From positions 620,001 to 684,000 of the forward strand of contig CAWDSF010000020.1 in assembly GCA_963804885.1 (NCBI GenBank): 64,000 bases of DNA. The letters run 5' to 3'. Of this stretch, positions 26,734 to 34,341 are shown piece after piece. Positions within the stretch are counted from its first letter, which is position 1, and every line of letters begins with the position of its first letter. A model generated the notes under the pieces. That model had not been told where the DNA came from. It did no database searches and saw nothing but the letters and a program-made list of their open reading frames with translations. The translations under genes were made by a program, and so were the position numbers. This DNA comes from PALSA-1004 sp963804885. GTDB taxonomy: Bacteria > Pseudomonadota > Gammaproteobacteria > Burkholderiales > SG8-41.

Positions 26734-27718
26734 TCAGTCCGCGCGGATTCTGGCGTCGCGCGCAACGCGCGTCCATTTTTCGATCTCGCTGGTTATCACT
26801 TTGGAAAATGCCGCGCTCGTCTGCGGCCAGGGCTCGGCGCCTTCGGCCGCGAGGCGCTGCGCCGATTCGGGGGTCACCAAGATGGCAGCGATTTCGTTAT
26901 TCAGCCGCGTAACGATAGCGCCGGGTACTCCCGCCGGCGCGAGTATGCCCCACCACGTGCTGATTTCGGCGCCGGGCGCGCCGGCCTCGGCTATCGTCGG
27001 CGTTTCGGTCAGTAGCGCAGAGCGCTTGCTGCTCGTCACCGCGAGCGCTTTGACCTTGCCGGCACGAATCTGCGTAAGCGTGAGCGGCATTGTGCCCCAC
27101 ATAAGCTGAACCTGGCCGCCCATCACGTCGGTCAGCGCCGGCGCGCCGCCCTTGTAAGGAACGTGGATCATCTGCACGCCGGCCACGCGCGAGAACAGCG
27201 CGCCGCCGAAATGGTTGATGCCGCCGGTGCCGGCCGACGAATACGTGAGCGTACTCGGTTTAGCCTGCGCAAGTTCGATCAGCGCTTTTACCGTTCCCGC
27301 TGAAAACGCCGGATGTGTAACCAACATGAGCGGTCCGGCGCCCAGCGTTGCAACGGGCGTGAACGATTTGACCGGGTCGAACGGCAGCTTTTCATAAACG
27401 GCGGCGCTCATGGTGTGCGACACCGACATCAAGAGCAGCGTGTGGCCGTCGGGCGTGGCCTTCGCAACAAGCTCTGCGCCGATATTGCCGTTGGCGCCCG
27501 GCCGGTTGTCGATGACCACTTGCTGGCCGACGCGGTCGCTCAGCCTGCCGCCGACAAAGCGCGCCAGCGTGTCGTTGCTGCTGCCGGGGAGGAAGCCGAC
27601 GATCAAACGGATGGGTTTCTGCGGGTAAGCGGGGTGTGATCTGGGCCGGCGCCGCTGCGCTCACTGCGAGCATGGCGGCCGCCGCGAGGAAGCCGCGATA
27701 GTTGGCGCAGATTTTCAC
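26734..27718 (-). CDS. Bug/TctC family binding protein, frameshifted
   Basis: From a GTG at 27718: signal peptide about residues 1-26 (AAPAQ), then frame loss at the GGGG at 27631-27634 (CCCC on the coding strand). Removing one base gives ITPAYPQKPIRLIVGFLPGSSND and a complete 327-aa product. The binding loop has PGS instead of PGG. It closely resembles the Bug protein at 44351-45322 (shared VGQQVV-x-DNRPGANG, SHTMxAAVY, LPFDPVKSFTPV). The GTG has no clear ribosome site, so the start is the least certain part. The chimeric Bug gene follows 16 bases downstream. Confidence 0.78.
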
Positions 27719-27798
27719 GCGGCTATTTTCGCACGATCGTAAATCCGCCGCTGAGCGCCGGGTTGATGATATGGTTAGCCATCGACGGGAGAGGGGAT

Positions 27799-28752
27799 AT
27801 GCGGGCGTTGAGTGCAGGTTTGATGACGATGGTGTGCGCCGGTGCGGCATACGCGCAGGATTTCCCGAATCGTCCTATCCGAATCGTTGTTCCTTTTCCA
27901 CCGGGCGGCGCCGCGGACATCATCGGGCGCACGCTCGCGCAGCCGCTGACGCGCTCGCTCGGCCAGAGCATCGTCGTCGAGAACCGCGCCGGTGCCAATA
28001 CCGCAATCGGCGCGGAGATTGTTGCGCGCGCGCCGGCCGATGGGCACACGTTGCTGGTGATCGCGCCGAGCTTCACGATCAATCCGTTTGCGCGATCGAA
28101 ATTACCGTACGACACATTCAAGGATTTCGCCGGCGTTACGCGCTGCGTGTCCAATGCGATCGTCATCGCGGTGCATCCTTCGTTGCCGGTGAAATCGGTC
28201 AAAGAGCTCATTGCGCTCGCTCGCGCGCGTCCGGGCGAACTCACGTTCGGCACCGCGAGCATCCTCGGCGGCCAACGGCTCGCCGGGGAACTGTTCCGCG
28301 AAGCCGTCGGCATCAATATCATCAACGTTCCGTACAACGGCGGCGCGCCGGCGACGACCGCCGCGATGGGCGGGCACACGAGCATGCTGGTATCGAACGT
28401 GGTGGAAAGCGCGCCGCAGGTTCTCGCCGGCCGGTTGCGCGGGATCGCCGTGACGTCATTGGTGCGCTCCGACGTTTTGCCGGACGTGCCGACGGTCGCG
28501 GAGTCCGGCTATCCGGGTTTCGAGGCGCTCAACTGGTTCGGCGTGGTCGTGCGCGCAGGCCCCCGGCCGGCGATCGAGAGGCTGAACGCTGATATCGTGC
28601 GCGCCATGGAACTGCCCGAAGTAAAAGACCAGATGGCGCGCCAGGGCATGCAGCCGGCAACCATGAGCCCCGATGCGTACGACGCTTTTCTGCGCGCTGA
28701 AGCTCAACGCAACGAGCGCATCATCAAGTCATTGAAACTGAAAATCGAATGA
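27799..28752 (+). CDS. Bug/TctC family periplasmic binding protein
   Basis: 317 aa from the ATG at 27799 with GAGAGGGG upstream. Signal peptide residues 1-20 (AYAQ), loop VPFPPGGAAD, then ENRAGANTAIGAE, NVPYNGGAPATTAAMGG (Asn in place of the usual Lys in VPYKG) and VLPDVPTVAESGYPGF. Its TGA overlaps the ATG of the exonuclease gene (ATGA). It is divergent from the Bug gene ending at 26734, across an 80-base gap. Confidence 0.9.
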   Translation: MRALSAGLMTMVCAGAAYAQDFPNRPIRIVVPFPPGGAADIIGRTLAQPLTRSLGQSIVVENRAGANTAIGAEIVARAPADGHTLLVIAPSFTINPFARSKLPYDTFKDFAGVTRCVSNAIVIAVHPSLPVKSVKELIALARARPGELTFGTASILGGQRLAGELFREAVGINIINVPYNGGAPATTAAMGGHTSMLVSNVVESAPQVLAGRLRGIAVTSLVRSDVLPDVPTVAESGYPGFEALNWFGVVVRAGPRPAIERLNADIVRAMELPEVKDQMARQGMQPATMSPDAYDAFLRAEAQRNERIIKSLKLKIE

Positions 28753-29348
28753 CGGCGCGCGAGATTTCGCGTGAAGCGATGCTCGAGCTGCCGATCGGCC
28801 GCTTTGAGGGTGAAGTGTGCCTCGTCGCGACGCCGCCTGAATTCGAGCGCGCGCGCGCCGATCTGCTGCAGGAAACGGTCGTCGGCTTCGATACCGAGAC
28901 GCGGCCCGCGTTCAGGAAGGGAGAGAGCTATCACCCGAGCCTCTTCCAGGCGGCCACGGCCAAGGCCGTATACTTGTTTCAGCTGCGCCACCGCGAGGCA
29001 TTTCCATTGCTGTCCGAACTCTTGAGCGAGAAACGCATTGTGAAAGCCGGTGTCGCGGTCGCCGACGACCTGCGCAACCTCAAGCATTTATTTGCTTTTG
29101 TCGAAAACAGCGTCGTCGATCTCGGCCATATCGCGCGCCGTGCCGGCTACACGCAGACGGGTGTGCGCAACCTTGCCGGCATGATCATGGGCATCCGCAT
29201 CACGAAGGGAACGAAAACTTCAAACTGGGCCGCGCCGCATTTGACGCCGCAGCAGATTGCGTACGCCGCGACGGATGCGTGGGTGTGCAGGGAGTTGTAT
29301 TTGAAGTTCGAGAGCGAAAACCTGTTGCAAGGCGATTCAACCGCATAA
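28749..29348 (+). CDS. 3'-5' exonuclease, RNase D-like (DEDD family)
   Basis: 199 aa, exonuclease domain only, without the HRDC domains of full RNase D. DEDD residues seen: Asp48 and Glu50 in GFDTET, an Asp at 106/107 in VAVADDL, and Tyr172 plus Asp176 in YAATDAW, the DEDDy type. It should trim RNA or DNA 3' ends using two metal ions. Start ATG overlaps the Bug stop by four bases, an odd partner; overlap probably reflects compact packing. Short stand-alone proteins of this kind are common in Proteobacteria. Confidence 0.88.
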   Translation: MTAREISREAMLELPIGRFEGEVCLVATPPEFERARADLLQETVVGFDTETRPAFRKGESYHPSLFQAATAKAVYLFQLRHREAFPLLSELLSEKRIVKAGVAVADDLRNLKHLFAFVENSVVDLGHIARRAGYTQTGVRNLAGMIMGIRITKGTKTSNWAAPHLTPQQIAYAATDAWVCRELYLKFESENLLQGDSTA

Positions 29349-29378
29349 GCGTAGGGGCGATTCTGATAATGTTTTCTC

Positions 29379-30179
29379 ATGCAGCGTTTCGATAAGAGCG
29401 TCCTGCAGCTCACGTTGGCGATGCTGATATTGGTGACGCATTCATCCCTGCACGCCCAATCCCGTTTCTCGAAAGGCGGCGGCGCCGCGGCTCAAGCGCA
29501 GCAGGATGCGGGCAGCGAGGATGAACCGATCGCGCCGAGCGGTTTGCGCGCGGTTTATCCGGCGCAGGCACGCTGTCCGGAAATCGTATCGGCCTTTGGC
29601 GCGCAAACGCGCTACGACGGGAGTATGCGGCCGAAGAACGCGTTCGGCGGCTATCACGGCGGCATCGACATCACGCTCGCTGAGGGTACGCCGCTGCTCG
29701 CGCTCGCAGCGGGGACCGTAGTGAGCAAGGGCGCGGGCGGGCCGCTCGAAGGCAATTATCTGTGGCTTCGTCATGCGCCCGCCGATACGGATCTTGCATA
29801 CTGGGTATATTCGAAATATCAGCACCTGGAAACGATTCCCGATCTGGAGGTGGGACAGAAGTTAGCGGTCGGTCAGCAGGTCGCGCGCTCGGGCAAAACC
29901 GGTACGATGGGCAAACACTACGGCGCGGCAGGTTACGCGCATTTGCATCTCACGACGCGCAAGAGCACGGTTGGCGACGAATCCGTCGTATTGCGCGGCA
30001 CGGGCGGAAACTCGGTACTTTTCGATCCATTGGCGATTTTTCACGAAGCGGCGCGGCCGCGCGATGCCGGCCGGCCGTTGGACGCGAATTCGGTGATCAT
30101 TCCGTACGTATTTCCCGATGGCTCGCTAACGCCGTCAGGGACGCGCGTGGTGTGGCCCGTGGCATGTCCTGCGGCCTGA
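29379..30179 (+). CDS. M23 family metallopeptidase (LytM/peptidoglycan endopeptidase-like)
   Basis: 266 aa. Signal peptide residues 1-27 (SLHAQ). A single LytM domain from about residue 75: zinc ligands His93 and Asp97 in HGGID, and His188/His190 in HLHL. Family members cut peptide cross-links in peptidoglycan, or are inactive activators when ligands are lost; here the set looks complete. No LysM or coiled coil is present. It lies 30 bases after the exonuclease. Confidence 0.85.
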   Translation: MQRFDKSVLQLTLAMLILVTHSSLHAQSRFSKGGGAAAQAQQDAGSEDEPIAPSGLRAVYPAQARCPEIVSAFGAQTRYDGSMRPKNAFGGYHGGIDITLAEGTPLLALAAGTVVSKGAGGPLEGNYLWLRHAPADTDLAYWVYSKYQHLETIPDLEVGQKLAVGQQVARSGKTGTMGKHYGAAGYAHLHLTTRKSTVGDESVVLRGTGGNSVLFDPLAIFHEAARPRDAGRPLDANSVIIPYVFPDGSLTPSGTRVVWPVACPAA

Positions 30180-30401
30180 GCGTGCAAATCCTTCGCCACA
30201 AATGACATGACATCGTCTTGACATAGAGCGTGCGGAACGTTTCGCGCTGCGCTGTTGTCCTACGACGAAAGTCCAGCAACGCTTCGAGTTGGCGCAGACA
30301 GCTGGTCAATTGGAGCAAGCAGACACGCGGCGTAGCGCGATAACCTCTGCGCTATACTAAGTACTAAGAATAGCCTGACATAATTAAATACGAGGAGACC
30401 C
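30180..30401. other. Intergenic region before a Bug gene
   Basis: 222 bases. A TATACT at 30353-30358 could be a -10 box for the Bug gene, with no good -35 at 16-18 bases. No coding potential is seen. Confidence 0.3.
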
Positions 30402-31370
30402 ATGAAATCGCAGTTCGCCGGAAAAGCTGTTGCCGTATCGTTGTTGACGCTGGTCGCGTGTCCTGCGCTGGCGCAGCAGTACCCAGCCAAACCTGTGCGC
30501 GTCGTCGTGCCATTCGCTCCCGGCGGCGGCAGCGACATCACCGCCCGCCAGTTCTCGAACAAGCTCTCCGAGTACCTCGGCCAGCAGTTTGTCGTGGATA
30601 ACCGCGGCGGCGCAGGCGGGCTGATCGGCATGGAGCAGACCGCGAAAGCGCCGCCGGACGGCTACACCATCATGATGATGTCGGGCAGCTTCTCGGCGAC
30701 GTCGGCCGTGCAGCGACCGGCTTTCGACCCGATCAACAGCATTATCGCGGTCGCTGAATTTGGCTACACCCCGTTCGTGCTGGCCGTGCATCCGTCGCTG
30801 CCGGCGAAGACGGTGAAGGAGCTGATTTCACTTGCCCGCACGACGAAGGGCGGTCTCAGTTATGCCGGCACCGGGCTCGGCGGCGCGACCCATCTCGCGA
30901 CTGAATTGTTCTCGAGCATGGCGAAGATCAAGATGGTCGCCATCCAGTACAAGAGCACCGGCGCCGCGATGTCCGATCTGCTGGGCGGCCAGGTGCCGGT
31001 AATCGTCGGCAGCCTGCTGCCGGTCACGCCGCATCTGCCCACCGGCAAGCTGAGGGCGCTGGGCGTGACGACCGCGAAGCGCTGGCACACGCTGCCTGAC
31101 GTGCCCGCAATTGCCGAGACGATACCCGGCTACGAGGTCGTACTCTGGTTCGGCACGATGACGCCGCGCGGCACGCCGCAGCCCATCATCCAGCAACTCA
31201 ATGCAGCCATTAACAAAGCGCTGCAGGACCCGGCCGTCAAGCAAACCCTGGAACGCGACGGCATGACTCCCAGTGGCGGAACGCCGCAGGATTTCGACCG
31301 GCGCATTCGCCAGGATTACGAGCGGTGGACGAAGGTCGTCAAGGAAGTCGGGCTCAAGCCGGGCGAGTAA
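30402..31370 (+). CDS. Bug/TctC family periplasmic binding protein
   Basis: 322 aa, ATG preceded by CGAGGAGACC. Signal peptide residues 1-25 (ALAQ), QYPAKPVRVVVPFAPGGGSD loop, DNRGGAGGLIGME, and AIQYKSTGAAMSDLLGGQ where VPYKG is replaced by IQYKS. It is a single-gene unit closed by a terminator; no catabolic enzyme adjoins it, so nothing suggests the ligand. Confidence 0.9.
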   Translation: MKSQFAGKAVAVSLLTLVACPALAQQYPAKPVRVVVPFAPGGGSDITARQFSNKLSEYLGQQFVVDNRGGAGGLIGMEQTAKAPPDGYTIMMMSGSFSATSAVQRPAFDPINSIIAVAEFGYTPFVLAVHPSLPAKTVKELISLARTTKGGLSYAGTGLGGATHLATELFSSMAKIKMVAIQYKSTGAAMSDLLGGQVPVIVGSLLPVTPHLPTGKLRALGVTTAKRWHTLPDVPAIAETIPGYEVVLWFGTMTPRGTPQPIIQQLNAAINKALQDPAVKQTLERDGMTPSGGTPQDFDRRIRQDYERWTKVVKEVGLKPGE

Positions 31371-31405
31371 AACAAGAAACGGGTGGTCTGACTTGTCAAT
31401 CCAAC

Positions 31406-31434
31406 GCGGCGCGCATACAGCGCGCCGCTGATTT
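31406..31434 (+). terminator. Terminator-like hairpin after the Bug gene
   Basis: 9-bp perfect stem GCGGCGCGC / GCGCGCCGC (31406-31414 with 31420-31428), loop ATACA, then TGATTTT. It lies 36 bases after the stop; the U-run is short. Confidence 0.65.
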
Positions 31435-31527
31435 TCGACGCTATCCAATCGAGACTGGCGCAAGAGAGCCAGCCTATCTTCGGCGAAGAATTAGAACTCC
31501 GAGCGTTAGAAGCCGTCAGCGCTGATC

Positions 31528-31959
31528 TTAAGCCTCATATCCGGATGTAACCTCTCCCGACTTCCGGTAAAACATATTCGGCTTGCGGTAGATCGCGAGG
31601 ATCACAGCACCCGTGTCCGAATGCGTTTCGTGTATCGAGCCGGGCGTGCGCCACACGTACTCGCCCGCTTTGCAGATGCCGTCGTGGTCGTAGAAAGATC
31701 CTTCGAGCACCCAGGTCTGCTCGATCTCGGGATGCCGGTGCATCGGGAGGCTCGCGCCCGGCTCCCATTTCAGCAGGCAGGTCAGCTCGCCTTTCGCCTT
31801 GTCTTCGTAGAGCACCTTGATCTGGATGCCGGGAAACGGGCTGGGCTTCCAGTCGATTTCGCTGGGCTTGACGTAGGTCGAGCCGTCAGGTGTCGGCTGC
31901 ACCTTGGTTTTGCGCTTGACTGCCGTTCCCGTCGCTTTTACCGCTGCCTTGGTCGTCAT
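31528..31959 (-). CDS. Cupin domain protein (ChrR-like)
   Basis: 143 aa from the ATG at 31959 with GGGGAG upstream. The N terminus is Lys-rich; one cupin barrel follows. Metal ligands are visible: His74, His76 and Glu80 in MHRHPEIE and His110 in GSIHET. LLKWEPGASLPMHRH and QTWVLEGSFYDHDG match the ChrR-like cupins found as single-domain proteins; the anti-sigma zinc domain is absent. It may be a dioxygenase or a metal-sensing protein; the reaction is unknown. It is divergent from the DUF5996 gene and shares its control region. Confidence 0.82.
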   Translation of the reverse strand: MTTKAAVKATGTAVKRKTKVQPTPDGSTYVKPSEIDWKPSPFPGIQIKVLYEDKAKGELTCLLKWEPGASLPMHRHPEIEQTWVLEGSFYDHDGICKAGEYVWRTPGSIHETHSDTGAVILAIYRKPNMFYRKSGEVTSGYEA

Positions 31960-31986
31960 CGCAAAACTCCCCGCACGGATTGAGAA

Positions 31987-32018
31987 ACTTATTATCCGTC
32001 GGGGAATCAATAAGTCAA
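31987..32018 (-). promoter_or_regulatory. Cupin-gene promoter inside a dyad
   Basis: On the minus strand TTGACT (32013-32018), 16-base spacer, GATAAT (31991-31996). A 7-bp inverted repeat ACTTATT (31987-31993) / AATAAGT (32009-32015) brackets the spacer. The -35 box overlaps the start codon of the divergent gene, so a regulator here would affect both. Confidence 0.5.
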
Positions 32019-32965
32019 TGAACGCCCCGACGACGGCCGTTTCGAGGTCAAATCTCGAAGCATGGCCAAGCCTGCCTTTCGAAGCCTGGAGCGAGACTTG
32101 CGCGACGCTGCACATGTGGACGCAGATCGTTGGCAAGATCCGCATGGTCCAGAGCCCGTGGGTCAATCATAGCTGGCACGTCACGCTGTATGTCACCGCC
32201 ATCGGGCTCACGACGTCGGCCATCCCGCATGGAGACCGGACTTTCCAGATCGATTTTGACTTCGTGAAACACAATCTTGCAGTCACCACGAGCGACGGCG
32301 CGGTCGGTGGTTTTGCGCTCGAACCGCAATCGGTGGCGGCTTTCTATGCGCGCTTGATGCAGGTGCTGTCGAAGCTTGGATTGCCCGTAAAAATCTATCC
32401 GAAACCCAACGAAGTCGCCGACGCCGTTCATTTCGATAAAGACGAAGCTCACTGCGCATACGATCGCGAATACGCGAATCGGTTTTGGCGGATTCTGGTG
32501 CAGGCCGATCGGGTTTTCAACGAGTTTCGCGCGCGCTTCATCGGCAAATGCAGCCCCGTGCATTTCTTCTGGGGCGCGCCCGATCTCGCCGTCACCCGTT
32601 TTTCGGGACGCAGAGCGCCGCCGCATCCCGGTGGAATCCCGAACCTGCCGGACTGGGTGACTCGCGAAGCGTATTCGCACGAGGTCAGCAGCTGCGGGTT
32701 CTGGCCTGGTGGCGGCCCGATTCCCTACGCCGCCTTTTATGCGTACGCCTATCCGGAGCCAGCCGCCTTTCCATTGGCCGCGGTCAAGCCTGACGCCGCG
32801 TTCTTCAGCCCCGATCTGCGGGAATTCATCCTGCCCTACGAGGCGGTGCGGCAATCCAAGTTTCCCGATTCCACGCTACTGGAGTTTTTGCAGTCGACCT
32901 ACGAAGCCGCCGCCAACCTCGCGCAGTGGGATCGCGGGGCGCTGGAGCGCGCTACTACTCATTGA
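32018..32965 (+). CDS. DUF5996 family protein
   Basis: 315 aa from the ATG at 32018. Family features: WPSLPFEAWSETCATLHMWTQIVGKIRM near the start, PWVNHSWHVTLYVTAIGLTT, the FDFVKHNL segment and SSCGFWPGGGPIPYAAFYAYAYPEP near residue 230. The function of DUF5996 is not known. The protein is soluble with no signal peptide. No strong ribosome site is visible; the GGGGAATC is a little far upstream. Confidence 0.8.
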   Translation: MNAPTTAVSRSNLEAWPSLPFEAWSETCATLHMWTQIVGKIRMVQSPWVNHSWHVTLYVTAIGLTTSAIPHGDRTFQIDFDFVKHNLAVTTSDGAVGGFALEPQSVAAFYARLMQVLSKLGLPVKIYPKPNEVADAVHFDKDEAHCAYDREYANRFWRILVQADRVFNEFRARFIGKCSPVHFFWGAPDLAVTRFSGRRAPPHPGGIPNLPDWVTREAYSHEVSSCGFWPGGGPIPYAAFYAYAYPEPAAFPLAAVKPDAAFFSPDLREFILPYEAVRQSKFPDSTLLEFLQSTYEAAANLAQWDRGALERATTH

Positions 32966-33087
32966 ACATGAAGTCACTGGAAAAAAGCCGGAAGGCGCGC
33001 GATTCGAACGCATCGAGGCTTCGCCGCTGTGGGCGGGCGATGGTTTCGATCGACTAGCTCCATCGCTGACTGACAGGAGTAACCAAT

Positions 33088-33417
33088 ATGCCTATCGCTC
33101 TTCCAACTCCTATCGCTATCTATGTCTCCGCCGAAAATGCGGGCGATACGGAGGCCATGGCGCAATGCTTCGCCGAACATGCCGTCGTGCAGGACGAACG
33201 CAAAACGATCGAAGGTCTGGCCGCTATTAAGCAATGGAAGGCTGAGACCAAAAAGAAATACCAGCACACGGTTGTCCCGCTTGCCTCCGTTGAGAAAGAC
33301 GGCAAGACCATCGTCACCAGCCGGCTCACCGGGAATTTTCCCGGCAGCCCCATCGAGCTTCGGTTCATCTTCAAACTCGACGGCGACAGGATCACGTCGC
33401 TGGAGATCCGCCCATGA
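33088..33417 (+). CDS. NTF2/SnoaL-like protein
   Basis: 109 aa with GACAGGAG upstream of the ATG. Nuclear-transport-factor-2 fold of the kind often annotated as SnoaL-like or ketosteroid-isomerase-like: an N-terminal helix pair (AIYVSAENAGDTEAMAQCFAEHAVV), DERKTIEGLAAIKQWK, and C-terminal strands (FPGSPIELRFIFKLDGDRITSLEIRP). Such proteins bind or isomerise small hydrophobic molecules, or have no enzyme activity. The catalytic pair is not evident. Confidence 0.82.
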   Translation: MPIALPTPIAIYVSAENAGDTEAMAQCFAEHAVVQDERKTIEGLAAIKQWKAETKKKYQHTVVPLASVEKDGKTIVTSRLTGNFPGSPIELRFIFKLDGDRITSLEIRP

Positions 33418-33442
33418 GCGGCCATGGCAAAATAGAAAGGTA

Positions 33443-33471
33443 TTGACCTAAGTATCAGTCGGTCTTATAGT
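33443..33471 (+). promoter_or_regulatory. Sigma-70 promoter of the ArsR-AHSA1 operon
   Basis: TTGACC (33443-33448), 17-base spacer, TATAGT (33466-33471). The start of transcription would fall at about 33478-33479, on the ATG itself, so the transcript is probably leaderless. Confidence 0.65.
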
Positions 33472-33487
33472 TAGGCCTATGCCTAAC
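33470..33487. promoter_or_regulatory. Putative ArsR operator over the start codon
   Basis: Perfect 7-bp inverted repeat GTTAGGC / GCCTAAC with a 4-base centre (CTAT). It spans the end of the -10 box, the transcription start and the ATG, an ideal autorepression site. Confidence 0.55.
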
Positions 33488-33817
33488 CAATCAGTAGAGC
33501 TCAATCGCGTGTTCCAGGCGCTCGCCGACCCCACGCGACGCGCGGTGCTTGAGCGCCTGAACCGGGGTCCCGCGCCCATGAGCGAACTCGCGGAGCCGTT
33601 CGACATGGCGCTGCCGTCGTTCTCCCAGCATCTGGACGTGCTCGAGGATTGCGGGCTCGTGCGCTCGAGCAAGGAAGGGCGCGTCAGAACCTACGAGCTT
33701 CAGGCGAAACCCCTCGAAGTCGCCGGGCATTGGATGGCAAAGCAGCGCGCGATGTGGGAGCGCCGCCTCGACCAAATGGATAACTACGTCAAGACTTTGA
33801 AGGAGAAGAAACGATGA
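33479..33817 (+). CDS. ArsR family transcriptional regulator
   Basis: 112 aa. Winged helix-turn-helix: FQALADPTRRAVLERLNRGPAPMSELAEPFDMALPSFSQHLDVLEDCGLV, then a basic wing SSKEGRVRTYEL. No metal-binding cysteines are present, as in the large subgroup paired with AHSA1/SRPBCC proteins. It probably represses its own operon through the dyad at 33470-33487. Its stop overlaps the ATG of the next gene (ATGA). Confidence 0.9.
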   Translation: MPNQSVELNRVFQALADPTRRAVLERLNRGPAPMSELAEPFDMALPSFSQHLDVLEDCGLVRSSKEGRVRTYELQAKPLEVAGHWMAKQRAMWERRLDQMDNYVKTLKEKKR

Positions 33818-34323
33818 GTAAGACAAAGCCATTTAAGCCGGATGCCAAGCTCGATCTCGTGCTGGAGCGGGTCGTCGATGTGCCGCAAGAACTTGTATGG
33901 CGCGCGTGGACCGAGCCCGAGCATCTCAAGAAATGGTTCACGCCCGTGCCATGGCAAACCGTCGATTGTGAAATCGATTTGAGGCCCGGCGGACTATTCC
34001 GCACGGTGATGCGCTCGCCGGAAGGACAGGAGTTTCCGAACGTCGGGTGCTATCTCGAAGTCGTCAGGAACGAAAAGCTGACCTGGACCAATGCGCTGGA
34101 GGCGGGCTTCCGTCCGTCCCGCGAGGAGTCCGATCCCGCCACGTGTGGAGGGCTCATCTTTACGGCAGTCATATCCCTTGAGGCACAGGGAAAGGGAACC
34201 AGGTACACGGCGCTGGTGATGCACAAAGACGAGGACAGCCGCAAGAAACACGCCGACATGGGATTCCACGATGGCTGGGGCACCGCGCTCGATCAGCTCG
34301 TGGCGCATGTAAAAACATTGTGA
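33814..34323 (+). CDS. SRPBCC/AHSA1 family protein
   Basis: 169 aa. START-like lipid/hydrophobic ligand-binding fold of the activator-of-Hsp90 (AHSA1) C-terminal type: LERVVDVPQELVWRAWTEPEHLKKWFTP at the N terminus, then CEIDLRPGGLFRTVMRSPEG and a C-terminal helix GWGTALDQLVAHVKTL. The ArsR-AHSA1 pair is widespread; the bound ligand and physiological role are mostly unknown. It ends 18 bases from the convergent glutaminase gene. Confidence 0.9.
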   Translation: MSKTKPFKPDAKLDLVLERVVDVPQELVWRAWTEPEHLKKWFTPVPWQTVDCEIDLRPGGLFRTVMRSPEGQEFPNVGCYLEVVRNEKLTWTNALEAGFRPSREESDPATCGGLIFTAVISLEAQGKGTRYTALVMHKDEDSRKKHADMGFHDGWGTALDQLVAHVKTL

Positions 34324-34341
34324 GGCCCGCCCCCGGATGCG

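Noticed and set aside
32966..33087. Short frame between the DUF5996 and NTF2-like genes
   Set aside because: No ribosome site, no recognisable motif and no conserved composition.
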